Source: Takakia lepidozioides (taxonomy: Eukaryota > Streptophyta > Takakiopsida > Takakiales > Takakiaceae). Taken from it: DNA of 64,000 nucleotides. Below the pieces are notes generated by a model that was not told the DNA's origin, searched no databases, and saw only the letters and a program-made list of their open reading frames with translations. A program made the translations under genes and the position numbers. Positions 32,011-42,129 of the stretch are shown here, one piece after another (positions within the stretch are counted from its first letter, which is position 1; each line of letters opens with the position of its first letter). The stretch spans positions 5,830,001 to 5,894,000 of the forward strand of contig CM060734.1 of the NCBI GenBank assembly GCA_030704615.1. The letters are read 5' to 3'.

Positions 32011-32390
32011 CTGAGGCCCACGGATGGCGCGGGACCTGCAACGCGGCGCCCAACGAGTAGGGCCTGCGGGTGACGGCCGCCCAACGGGCCGTCACTGGGA
32101 TCGTCTCCTTCGCTGGGGACGACACGCAACCCGAGCTGCTTGGGATTTGAGGTCAACCCCCATATGGTGCCCAGCGCCACTGGCACATGGTGGCAGCAGC
32201 CCCTGGCTGTCCGCCCAACTCATGCACACCCCGCGAGCTCCTTCGCATGGGCCACACTAGCCTGCCTAGCCCTTGGGGCTGGCAGCTATGGTCAAAACAA
32301 GAACAAAAAACCAGAGAATAACAACCAGATCAAAACTCTTAGATCTCACACATGGCCTTCACTTGAACAATCCCGAGCTTCTTGCTCATA
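32011..32390. other. No gene recognised
   Basis: G/C-rich in its first half (32030-32280), with an A-rich AAAACAAGAACAAAAAACC stretch near 32300. Possibly the upstream or LTR part of the element that carries the preceding unknown protein. Confidence 0.3.
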
Positions 32391-32530
32391 AATCATCAAA
32401 TGGCTCAATGGCCTGCAAGGTGTGGGGCTAGAAGCCAACTCTAGCTCCCACGACAACAAATGCTTCAATGGCATACAAGGTGTGGGGCTAGAAGTCAACT
32501 CTAGCTCCCACGAAAACAAATGCTCTAATA
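32391..32530. repeat. 60-bp direct repeat, 2.3 copies
   Basis: GCAAGGTGTGGGGCTAGAAG and CAACTCTAGCTCCCACGA recur exactly 60 bases apart (TGTGGGGCT at 32421 and 32481). Confidence 0.85.
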
Positions 32531-32585
32531 CTATGAGGATCAAGCTCAACCTTCGTAGGACCTAGGCTCCTCAAGAAAACTAAGA

Positions 32586-32759
32586 GAAAAGTATGACGCC
32601 TCCCAAAGGGAGCGTAACTTATGGTGTCACTTCACCACAAGGGTTACTGCTTTCCAGCTGAAAGGTGGACACCTTCATGACACAGCAGCCGTGGTTTGAA
32701 CCCACAACCACATCCAACGTGGTATGGGCCCATTACCATTGGGCTACATGTTGGTTGTC
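32586..32759 (-). mobile_element. tRNA-derived SINE, copy 2 (174 bp) with target-site duplication
   Basis: Same family as the copy at 25.1 kb: GCGTAACTTATGGTGTCACTT, AAAGGTGGACACCTTC, and on the minus strand ATGTAGCCCAATGGTAATGG (box A) and GTGGGTTCAAACC (box B). It is flanked by the 8-bp direct repeat AACTAAGA (32578-32585 and 32760-32767). Confidence 0.85.
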
Positions 32760-32767
32760 AACTAAGA

Positions 32768-34027
32768 CTAAAACAAGAGGAAGCAAGACACAAGCAAAAC
32801 CAGATGCACAACTAGATGAGGAAACAAAGGGGGCCTTGCTCCTCTTATATACTACTTTTGCCTTCATAAAAAAGACTCATTAAGATAATGAGTAATAATA
32901 TTAGTTTATTATTATTACTCCATGCTGGATTTCATCCCACAAGATGGATTTTCTTCCAATAGGATGAATGATTGTTGACGTTGTTGCTTGCGCTGGATGG
33001 ATGAAGTTATGCGCTCCCCTTGGCTGCTCCGGCCAATCAGATAATGAATAAACATTTTAAAGTGGATCACCACGAGTGCTCCTCGCCTCGTAATTTGGTG
33101 CCGCTACAAACTTTAACCGTAAATTCCTAAATTTTGTGGGTAATTTAGGTAAGAACCTCTTGACGTCCCGGTAAATTCTCAGGCTAATCAGAGCCTTCTA
33201 ACTCTTTTTTGTCGACGTACTCTTTGCGACCCGTCGCTCCGGAAGACTACAGCTTCCGTGGTGCTTCTCCGGGTCTTTGACCCTGCCACTGACTCTCTGA
33301 CTGCGGGAGACATCTCTTTCTTCAAACTGGCTTCGACGTCGTCTTTGCACTTCTTTGAAACTGTTGCAATTGTCCATCGCGCTGCAAATCAACTAATTCC
33401 TACTTTGCAATATTTCATCGTTGTACATTTTTGTCAAGCTACTTTATTATTGTATTTCTATTGGATAGATAGAAGGGAGGATAGACCATCGCAATCCTTC
33501 GTAAAACAGTCTAATCATGTGCTGTTGCGAACAGGTCCAACTCGCTGAATTTGGGACCGACCCGACAGCCTAATATGCTGACTACTACAGCTTTTTACTG
33601 TCGTTTTGACGCCGGAGGGCCTTTCCTCGTTCATCTCAGACGCAATCTGGGGGCCAGAGTTCATCTCCATTGACATCTCCTAGACGCAAACCAATCCTAA
33701 GTCGCTATACCGCGGTTTCCACTTTTCTAACTAATGGCTTGGTTTTGGCACTACAGTGTCCAAACTGTCTTCCTTATGAATAAAAAACGATCGAAAAAAT
33801 AAATTGTACCAGTTATGCATCTACAGTCTCCAACAATGTCGAACACAATTTTTTCAGAGAAATAGTCATAATCAGGGACGAGGATAAGATGAGGTAAGAG
33901 CTTGCCAAAAGGCTGCTAACGAACCAACACTTGACACCTACGAGGTATGTGAGAGGAGAAGCAGCAAATAATCTCACTCAAACCGCAAACCAGAGGAGGT
34001 CGGGTTCCAGCCTTACGTCAGTGCGAT
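32768..34027. other. No gene recognised; A/T-rich, retroelement-like text
   Basis: About 1.26 kb without a supported gene. It contains an A/T-rich stretch (32880-32935) and TAATTTGGTGCCGCTACAAAC near 33090, which resembles the junction downstream of a plant gypsy LTR. The matching LTR was not identified. Short frames at 33198-33392 and 33258-33548 overlap on opposite strands and look spurious. Confidence 0.3.
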
Positions 34028-34033
34028 GATCAC

Positions 34034-34253
34034 TCATCCCTTTAATCCCCATTTGTCATCTTTTTTCGCAATTGAAAGAAAGATCTTCTGTTGTATTGCT
34101 ATCGGTAAACCATGAAATTTTTTGAGGAATGCTTTCCATTCCCCTGTTTCCGTTGACTCGTACTTTTGTGATTTCAAGAAATCACTCAGTAGCCATCCTT
34201 CCTTGAGTTCACTTGAACTCAACATACCGTTAGTCCCCAGTATAGTCGCCAAA
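34034..34253 (-). mobile_element. Leader and primer-binding-site region of element D3 with F-box-like ORF
   Basis: Just inside the LTR end at 34254 the minus strand reads TTTGGCGACTATACTGGGGA, the same junction text as element B. The following frame (34252-34034) includes GEWKAFLKKFHGLP then IQQKIFLSIAKKDDKWGLKG. The segment FHGLP...IF...WGL aligns by eye with FLELP...IL...WGLEKV in the leader of element B. Nothing recognisable follows, so the element is truncated here. Confidence 0.5.
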
Positions 34254-34279
34254 TGTTAACTGCTGGTTTATGACTTAGA

Positions 34280-34939
34280 GGGCGGTTGCAGGATTGGGTG
34301 GATCAAAAGCGGTACATGTTGAGTCCACTGGAAGTCCATGGATTTTTTTTTTTGTTGAGTCTCTTGATTTATTTTTTAAAGATAGATAATAGTATACATA
34401 ACATTTTTAGTAAAGAGTCCCTCGTCAAATATTGAAAACAATCTTTACTAGATATTTTAATCTTTAATTTGGAAAAACATTTAGACGTCAAAATCTAGAG
34501 TTTACAACCACTTGTCCATATACCACCTAACACCTCTAGATTATAGATTTGTATGTCTTTTTAGTAAAAGACGACACCTCAAAAACCCAAAACATAAGAT
34601 GTTATGGACTAGAGCAAATCAACCTGTTTTTATGTGCAAAATAGTCCATTTCCTTTGTCCAGTGTATGAGTGTACATGATGTTTTTTCAGTCCATAAGAT
34701 TTTATGTGTAATATCTGCACTCCACAGTAATCAACTTTAAAAGTCCATGGCTCTGTGGTACATGATTGTTTTTGCAATCTAACAATTGGTACACATACCT
34801 ATTGTAGTTAGAAACCCTATACCATATAAATTTAGATGAAATATTGAGTTGTTGGACAAATATGGGTAAAACCATGGAGAGAAGTCACTGCAGAAATTGC
34901 CATGTTACACAAATTGAGACACCCAATCCTGCAAATACC
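34280..34939. mobile_element. MITE-like insertion (~660 bp) in the D3 LTR
   Basis: A/T-rich, non-coding. Left end: TTGCAGGATTGGGTG...TCAAAAGCGGTACATG. Right end reversed: TTTGCAGGATTGGGTG...TCAATTTGTGTAACATG, giving imperfect terminal inverted repeats of about 38 bp with a 15-bp identical core. The flanks repeat TTAGA/CTAGA, and the uninterrupted LTR at 36.04 kb reads continuously (GACTTAGACAAAATGGG). A short non-autonomous DNA transposon. The superfamily is not clear from a 4-5-bp duplication. Confidence 0.7.
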
Positions 34940-35488
34940 CTAGACAAAATAGGCTTTCAACTCTACAGCCCATTTCCCAAGACATGCAACAGAGGTTGTC
35001 CGACGGTATGCCTTCTGAAACGATTACAGAGTAATCATTTGAAAGATAGGTAATCTCTGCATTCTTCGGGGTGTTGGAAAGGTGGGAATACTCCGCCAGT
35101 GTATCATCCGTTATCTCCCGGAATGACTCCTGTGCCCCGGTAGTCGTATGAATCAACATCTCTGCAGGTTGCTTAATCCTATTAATTAAGTCCAACCCGT
35201 AGTCTCATCAGCAAAAAAGGTCTTAGTCGGAAAGGCAGCATTTTTGTTCATACAGTCATACAGTATTCAAGACAAACAAGATATATTCTGAGATGATACA
35301 CATTCTCACCATCTCACGTTCTCTCATAATGCACATTCTCTCCATCTCACAATCACTCTACACAGAGATACTTGGAATAGCATGGTTTTACTTCAGAGTT
35401 CATCTCATCATAACATAAGTATACATCAAATCACTCTGAGTTCACTGGATACACACTGATCACCGATACCTTCTAAGTTGCGTGCAGC

Positions 35489-35497
35489 CCTTTTATA
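35489..35497 (-). promoter_or_regulatory. TATA box in D3 LTR
   Basis: TATAAAAGG on the minus strand within GAGCATAGTATAAAAGGGCTGC, at the same place as in the neighbouring LTR (36541-36533). It would drive transcription of the retroelement. Confidence 0.55.
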
Positions 35498-35845
35498 CTA
35501 TGCTCGAAAGAGCCGTTACAGCCTGCAGTCGTTAATGACCGTTGCCTAACTGCCTACGCAATCTAAAGGGTTTGTCAAAAAGTGGCTCGTGATAGTGGTC
35601 GTAACTTGTGTGCCATAGTGGTACACGGTCCATGGCCCTTCACTACTTCTTCTATTAGTAAAACCTATGCTACCGTGGCCGTGTGATATCGTGGTTCACG
35701 GCCCACGGCTGCTACACTATCCACTACTGCTCCCGTGGTAGTGTACCATTGTTCCGTCGTTTGCTAAGTGCCGCGCACTTAGCCTTTTTTGCCCGTGACT
35801 CTCGTTGCCCGGCCCTCGTAGTTATGTTATACTTAGCCGTTATCA

Positions 35846-36019
35846 CACCACTTTCCAGACGATTGATGGTGTGCAAAGGAAAGTGAGCCACAGCCTTCCC
35901 TGGCCCATAATGAATCCTCATTGTTTCTATTTCAGTATCCACCACGGCTCTGAACTTTTTCAGAAAGTCCAGCCCCAACAACATATTGTAGGTGTTTATA
36001 TCCACCACTATAATGGAGA
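35846..36019 (-). pseudogene. Retropepsin scrap between two LTRs
   Basis: 174 bases encoding IIVVDINTYNMLLGLDFLKKF and RAVVDTEIETMRIHYG, the C-terminal flank of an aspartic protease (YNMLLGLDFL is the typical hydrophobic-Gly block). No primer site or gag is present; it directly joins two LTRs. Confidence 0.65.
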
Positions 36020-36947
36020 TTTTAACTGCTAGTGCGTGACTTAGACAAAATGGGCTTTCACCAGTGCAGCCCATTTCCCAAAGCACTTATCAAAGGTTGT
36101 CCAACGGTATGTCTGCAAGATGATTACAGAGTAATCGTCAATGGCCGTGGAATACTCGGGTTCTGTGAATCAACATCCCTGTTACTGCTTTAAGTCCTTG
36201 GATTGATCATAAGCGGTATCCTATAGCTAATCAGTAAGACTCAGAACTTAGGCGAAGCTATAGTGCTACAGCTGTGACTAAGTTCTGTCTAATCATACAG
36301 CAATGCGATATATTATGTGCTATTGCAAACAAGATCTATTCAGAGATGATACACATTCTCACCATCTCACGTTCATTCATAATACACATTCTCTCCATCT
36401 CATAGTCACTCTACACATAAGTACTTGGAAAAGCATTGTTTTACTTCAGAGTCACCACATCATAACATAAATACACATCGGATCGCTCTGATCACACACT
36501 GATACACTGATCATTCCTAAGTTGCATGCAGTCCTTTTATACTATGCTCGAAATAGCCGTTTACAGCTTGTGGTCGTTAATGACCGTTGCCTAACTGCCT
36601 ATGCAAGCTAAAAAGGTTTGCCAAAAAGGTGGCCTATGGTAGTGGCTCGTGATCGTGGTCGTGGTCGTGTGCCTTAGTGGTACATGGCCCACGGTCCCTC
36701 ACTACTCCTACTAGTGAAGCCTATGCTACCGTGGCCGTGTGATATTGTGGTTCACGGCCCACGACTACTACACTACCCACTACTGCTCCACGTGGTAGTG
36801 TGGCCCGTCCTCTGCTGCTGCTAAGTGCCGACCACTTAGCCATTTCTGCCTCATGGCCGGGTAGTGTGAAGTAAATCACTATCCGCCGTTATCCCGTCGT
36901 GACTCAAGCTGCCATGCCCTCGTAGTACTGGCACTTAGCCGTTATCA
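36020..36947 (-). mobile_element. 3' LTR of element D2
   Basis: Starts TGATAACGGCTAAGTGCC at 36947, right after a polypurine tract (AAAAGAGGGGGGAAGATAAA on the minus strand), and ends GCAGTTAAAA at 36020 (the terminal CA is mutated). 928 bp. TATA box at 36541-36533. CACATTCTCACCATCTCA-type text at 36350-36400 also occurs in the insertion at 42.6 kb. Confidence 0.75.
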
Positions 36948-37310
36948 TTTATCTTCCCCCCTCTTTTGAAATTGTGTCCGCACAATTTCGTCCCCCTGTC
37001 TCTTCTGGGGAATGTAAGGTGGTGGCATGCCTTGCTGTTGTTCATCTGTTGGATTGCTTCCCATGTCGGTGATTGATTTGGTGGCAGCTTCTTGTTCCTG
37101 TTGTCGTCGCTGTCTGGTGCCTCATTTGGTTCCTATATGGGTCAGCTTTCGTCGTCTGGATGTTCTGACCTCCCGTCCCTGCGTATAGTGTCGATCTTGG
37201 TGGTCAGGATCTCGCGGTATGTGAACAGTTCCTCCTTTGTCCACGGTACAATGTTTTTGGTCGCCCTGTTGCCCATTAACCAGTTCACGGCTTGGTGTAG
37301 ACTAGTCTAC
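36948..37310 (-). pseudogene. 3' internal end of element D2 with broken accessory ORF
   Basis: The minus strand encodes VNWLMGNRATKNIVPWTKEEL and REILTTKIDTIRRD before a stop, the same unknown protein as the intact frame at 23.25-23.78 kb. It ends with a GACGAAATTGTGCGGACACA segment and the polypurine tract. Truncated at about 37310, where GTAGACTAGTCTAC (a 14-bp palindrome) marks the junction. Confidence 0.6.
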
Positions 37311-37438
37311 ACGAAGCGGCTTTTCTTACACTGGCTCAATTTATACCAATAAAATTCTACAGGGGTGTCAAATTTTGTGTAAGAAAAACCAGGTGTGAAC
37401 TACCCTAGATGTAAAAAATACCAGGATCTCTTGTAGTG
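37311..37438 (+). mobile_element. CACTA right-terminus fragment
   Basis: Ends AAAATACCAGGATCTCTTGTAGTG at 37438, so the reverse strand starts CACTACAAGAGATCCTGG. It shares ACCAG and the terminal TTGTAGTG with the terminus at 31081. An inner inverted repeat (TTTTCTTACAC / GTGTAAGAAAAA at about 37322 and 37378) is probably subterminal. The rest of the element was removed by the D2 junction. Confidence 0.55.
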
Positions 37439-38667
37439 CAGCTCTGTATGGTTTACAAGTCCTAGAACTCTGACTGTATAGAATGAAACTTAGTTAGAAC
37501 AAGCCCATTTAATGAGGCCCCTCGTTTCACGCTACACAACATTGTACCCTCAAACTGATCCCTAACCACCCCGAAATACTAGGTTTAGTAAATATCTATT
37601 CGTTTTGTTCCTTACAAAATTGGACACAGGGTCGATGGCCACAAGGCTACAGTACAGAGCAAACAATGCTTATGAGTACATTCTCTTTGTATCTGTCAGA
37701 CCATAGTCAGAGGACTCAACACCTCCATGAAAATCCGTTCAGAGAAGCTTCAGACAGCTCGAGAACTCATTTTTGGTTTTTTCGGGTAGTCCGCACAGAT
37801 TCAAAAAAAATTGACAACGAAACGTGGCGACAATGATGTGGCAATGATGACATGGCATTATGGCACCCTATTCCCGCTCTACGCTAAACTAGTGTCTGAC
37901 CTTCAGTCGTCGCTAGAATGTCAATGTGGGGGATTGCTGAAGCGTGAGCAGAAAATTCCGTGAGCATAATTCTGCTCACGCTTCAGGATCTACTCACCTA
38001 TAACCGCGGACACCAATTCGGCTTAGAGGACTTATTACTACGGACAGTGGCCAGTATAACATGCATACCGACAAGCTCGTTATGGATGAATGGCGGATGA
38101 ATGTCTGTTGGACGAATGGCACATGGATTAATGTAGTAAGTGGATGAATGGAAAAATACAAAGCAGTTTTTTAGTACTGGTTGCCAAATCCCCCGAGCTC
38201 CAGAGTGAACCCTTGCCAGTCTTGGTAGTCTTGCTTGCAAATCAACTATGAAAGTGCAGTTTGTATGTTCTGCATTGCCAGTAAGGAGATGACATTGCTT
38301 TGTCATAGTGAGGAGGGTTGAGGTTGTCCTTTTCCCAGGTATCCAAAGTCGAGAGAGATGCTCACACCCAATTGCAAAGAATGTGAAGAGGCAATTTGGT
38401 GCTTTAATAAAAATCGTTTGAAAACAGTCGATTCATTCCGACGAAGAATATCCACTGCTACAGGAGTTAGTGTCCAAAATGAAGGCACAACTGTCTATGA
38501 AGACACTAGCCCTACTTTGCACAAAACCATCTATGTTGTAAAGCACAGGATGGGGAGATGAGAGGAGACAAAATCACCCGTTGCAGCCTTCGCATAACAT
38601 GACAACTCAAATGACGCCACCTTAATTTGGCACCTTAATCCGTATTTTTTTTTTCCCCGAACGTGCT
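37439..38667. other. No gene recognised
   Basis: 1.2 kb of mixed composition. Minus-strand frames at 37998-38306 and 38303-38488 are unsupported by any motif. TGACGCCACCTTAATTTGGCACC text at 38610 anticipates the palindromes that follow. Confidence 0.3.
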
Positions 38668-39148
38668 AGATTAAGGTGGCGTTGACGCCACCTTAATCTG
38701 GCTGGTCTTCTGGTGTGCTATTTGGGGTGAATGGCATCTACAAATTGCTCGGACTACATAACTTATGATTCGTTGTCATGTCCTTCTTCCAGGTGACCAG
38801 AAATCCATGTTGGGTAAACGCCAGGTCTTTTGCTTGCAAAGCAGGGGTTGGGTTCATTTGCAAGTTTTCCTTAAAAAAAATAAAAAATTGTTTGTCTGTT
38901 TGTTTTTTGTTTTTTTTCCCGAATGTGTCAAATTAAGGTGTCGCCAGATTAAGGTGTCGTTGACGACACCTTAATCTGGCTGGTCTTCTGGTGTGCTATT
39001 TGGGGTGAATGGCATCTACAAATTGCTTGGACTACATAACTTATGATTCGTTGTCATGTCCTTCTTCCAGGTGACCAGAAATCCATGATGGGTAAACGTC
39101 AGGTCTTTTGCTTGCAAAGCAAGGGTTGGGTTCATTTGCAAGTTTTCC
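38668..39148. repeat. Two ~200-bp direct repeats led by perfect palindromes
   Basis: 38668-38870 and 38946-39148 are nearly identical and 278 bases apart. Each begins with a palindrome: copy 1 AGATTAAGGTGGCGT-TG-ACGCCACCTTAATCT, copy 2 CCAGATTAAGGTGTCGT-TG- and its complement. The stems differ at one position and the change is matched on the other arm. Confidence 0.9.
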
Positions 39149-39164
39149 AAAAAACCAATTTTTA

Positions 39165-39859
39165 TTTTTATTACCCCTGCAATACTTGTGTACATCCTTG
39201 AACAAAATAGGCCACCAGTAACCTGCAAGTAGTAATTTTCTGCTAGTAGTCTCCTCTCCAAAATGACCTCCAGCCACTTCTTTATGAACTTCTTCCAAAA
39301 CTTTATTTACTTCATGGTGGTACAAGCATCGTTTAAGTACTCCATCAGGTCCTAGCTTATACAATCTTCCACCTATCATAGTGTATGGTAAAGCCTTGAT
39401 AGCTATTCTTTTCCTTTGCTCCTTCCCATAATTGGGTGGGCACTGACCATGAGTAAGATAATATCTGATTGGCCACTGCCAATCTAACCAATCATCTGCA
39501 CTTCCCTGCACCTCCACTGCAAATAAACTCGCATCAGGCAGTTGGTCGTCTACTCCCGTGGCGGCCTCTCCCGTTGATAGCCGTGACAAGTGATCTGCCA
39601 CAAGATGCAAACGGCCAGGCTTGTAAACAACTTCGAATTCAAACTCGTGCAAGATTATCATCCATCTTGCTATCTTGCCACTTATCAAAGGCTTGTTCAC
39701 CAGATATATCAAAGCTTGATGATCCACATAAAACATAAACTTCCTTCCCAATAGGTAATGCCTGAATTTCTTGACTGCATAAATCATTGCCAAAGCTTCT
39801 TTTTCAGTTGTGCTATAGTTCCTCTCAGCACTGTTCAACAATCTGCTAGCATAGTACAC
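39165..39859 (-). pseudogene. RNase H and integrase zinc-binding region of gypsy element B
   Basis: RNase H: YASRLLNSAERNYSTTEKEALA, YAVKKFRHYLLGRKF, VDHQALIYLVNKP, GKIARWMIILHEFEFEVVYK, ADHLSR. Then comes the start of the integrase HHCC finger (VHKEVAGGHFG...LLLAGYWWP), which stops before its second Cys pair at the junction near 39165. The integrase core and 3' LTR are therefore absent and the element cannot integrate. Confidence 0.9.
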
Positions 39860-39867
39860 AAGTGAAT

Positions 39868-40800
39868 CTATGTTTCATGTGATAACACAGCTCCCAATGC
39901 TTCTCCTGAGGCATCACAGTGTACATGAAATACTACATGCCAGTGAGGGTTAATCAACACAGGTGTAGTTGTTACTGACAATGTAAGTGCTTCAAATGCC
40001 TGTTGACATTCAGCTGTCCATGCAAACACTGCATCCTTCTTCAAAAGCTTGCGTAATGGAGTTGCCATCTGTGCATACCGTCTGACAAACCTTCTATAAT
40101 AAGTAGTTTGTCCAAGGAACCTCCTTAGACCCTTAACGCTACTTGGTGGTGGTGAGACTTTAATAGCCTCTGTCTTTCTAGGATCCACAAGCAGTCCCTT
40201 CTTACACACAATGTGTCCTAGTAGTACCCCTGAGTTCACACAGAAAGTACACTTTTTTGGATTCAAACCAAGACCTCTCATCCTGCATCTGGCCAGACAT
40301 AACTCCAACTTTTGCAAGTGCTCATTCTTAGAACTGTACACACTGAAGTCATATAAGAACACTTGCATGAAATCATCCAGATACTCATGGAAAGATTCAC
40401 TTATCACTCTCTGGAAAGTTGCTGGTGCATTACAAAGTCCAAAAGGCATGACTTTGTATGCATAAGCACCCCAGTCTGTGATGAAAGCTGTCTTTCCCTG
40501 GTCTTCTTCTGCTACCTGCACTTGGTTATACCCACTGAAGCCATCCATGAATGAGTACATCTCATGGCCTGCCACAGTGTCCAGTACAGCTTCTGTGAAT
40601 GACAAAGGAAATGGATCTTTCTTTGTACACACATTCAACTTCTTATAGTTTACACAACCTCTCAGTTTGTCATTCTTCTTGGGGACTATCACAATGGGTG
40701 ACAGCCAAGTTGTATACTCTATCGGGTATATGAACTTAGCCTCAGCCAGCTTCTTGATCTCTTCCCCTTCTGTGCATAGTTAGGATTCATCCTATACCTT
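39868..40800 (-). pseudogene. Reverse transcriptase of gypsy element B with a mutated catalytic motif
   Basis: Intact frame from 40692 (VPKKNDKLRGCVNYKKLN, DPFPLSFTEAVLDTVAG, SFMDGFSGYNQV, FGLCNAPATFQRVI, GHIVCKKGL, FLGQTTYYRRFV, FAWTAECQQAFEAL). About 35 upstream codons (LEPGSVPIKQARYRMNP) are in another frame. The YxDD-type box, normally FLDDF in this lineage, reads FLYDF: the first catalytic Asp is Tyr. Polymerase activity is not expected. A frameshift near 39865 separates it from RNase H. Confidence 0.9.
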
Positions 40801-40940
40801 GCCTGTTTAATTGGTACTGACCCTGGTTCCAGTTCAATCTTATGCTGGCAAATCTCAGGTGGTATCCCCTTCAGATCCTCATGCCTCCAAGCAAATACAT
40901 CCTTGTATTTGATAAACAGGCTCTTAGCTTCCTCAAAGAA

Positions 40941-41672
40941 TTATGGCTCCAAGTCAGCCCCTACTTTCACCATTCTTGATTCCTCCTCAGTTCCCATATT
41001 CACTTCTCTCACCTGCTCTTCAGCTGTGATTGTCCATCCAGCCACTACTTCATCCTGTAAACTCACAGTGGCTGATTCTTCTAGGATTTCTATTTCTCCC
41101 TCTCTTTCCTCATAGAAATATGGTGGGTAATTACTTGTTTCCCCCTCCATTGGTGTTGTTGTTACTGCACCGCAGCAGATACCTTTAAAACAACTCAGAC
41201 CTCCCAGTTGCATTTCTGCAACCTGCTCCCACTCTGGGTGTGCAGCAAACAGGGTAGCTTCCTGCTCCTCATCAAGTCCTCCCCTCCAGTCATACTCCCT
41301 AACTCCACGAGGTCTTCTGGTAGCAGGTAGCTTACTAGATTTCTTAGTGGTGACCTATATCTTGTGCTTCCCATCAGCACAGTCAGTAACTGGGAATTCC
41401 AATCATGGAATACCCTGGCCTGTTTCAGCCATGGTCGACCCAGCAATAAGGAGTAAGCTTCCATAACATCATCCATTTTCAACACAGTCACTGTGATCTT
41501 AAAGATCATCTTCTAGATCTGTATCTTTACTCCTCTTATCAAGCCTAAAGGCTGTACACTCCTTTGATCTGCCATTGTTACTGTGAATGGGCTGGTTTCA
41601 TGTTACTTAGACCAAGCTTCTGCCTTAATTGGTCTGTCATAATATTCACTCCTGAGCCTCCATCTATCAGTA
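40941..41672 (-). pseudogene. Retropepsin (C-terminal part) and linker of element B
   Basis: IDGGSGVNIM just downstream of the insertion edge (about 41662-41630) is the protease active site (D-x-G form). Further on, AYSLLLGRPWLKQARVFHDW (41460-41400) is the typical following block. An acidic linker (YEEREGEIEILEESATV...) leads to the RT. The N-terminal part lies beyond the 1,451-bp insertion at 43124. Confidence 0.8.
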
Positions 41673-41810
41673 TGTAGAATAAAACTAGAATCAATCCTAA
41701 AAGATGATCAATTAGTTCTAAGGTTCGTTCGCTGGGGAAAGCACTATACGACTAATACATAATGATGCTAGACTATTCTACCTCTCTCTATCCCTTCTTT
41801 GAAACAACTT

Positions 41811-42113
41811 TTACCAACAGTCATCTTCATCCAACACGATCATCATTCTCCTAGATTCATAAATATTCTCTCCATCTTCTATTAACTCTGCTCCATCGGC
41901 TGAAATCAAATACCACTGCTCCACTATGTTTTTCCTCCAATAATCTCTCTGATACAAAGCCAACAACTCTCGATACCATTCTTTACTGACTAACCATAGA
42001 TTGATTATCTCTTTGTCGCTACATTGTAGTCTTTTAAAGATATCTAGAGACAAACTATTAGGCAGTCCGGTAATTAGTTCTACAGGATATGCTATCTGTT
42101 CTCCTTCACACAT
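41811..42113 (-). CDS. Small F-box protein, copy 2 (100 aa), tandem paralogue
   Basis: Starts MCEGEQIAYPVE. The F-box part (LITGLPNSLSLDIFKRL, CSDKEIINLWLVSKEWYREL) and the following YWRKN...QWY block align with copy 1 over the full length at about 45% identity by eye. This indicates an old tandem duplication in which both frames stayed open. The C terminus is acidic (MIVLDEDDCW) unlike copy 1. Confidence 0.6.
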   Translation of the reverse strand: MCEGEQIAYPVELITGLPNSLSLDIFKRLQCSDKEIINLWLVSKEWYRELLALYQRDYWRKNIVEQWYLISADGAELIEDGENIYESRRMMIVLDEDDCW

Positions 42114-42129
42114 CGCTAGTGATCATTCT

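Larger units (their letters stand above)
34254..35845 (-). mobile_element. LTR of element D3, interrupted by a MITE
   Basis: Minus-strand LTR starting TGATAACGGCTAAGT at 35845 and ending CAGCAGTTAACA at 34254. Without the 660-bp insertion it is 932 bp, matching the neighbouring LTR (928 bp). A TATA box (TATAAAAGG on the minus strand, 35497-35489) lies 350 bases from the start. A primer-binding region follows its end, so it acts as a 5' LTR. Confidence 0.75.

Noticed and set aside
33085-33110. TTTGGTGCCGCTACAAAC as a gypsy LTR/primer-site junction
   Set aside because: Suggestive, but no matching LTR or coding region could be found on either side.
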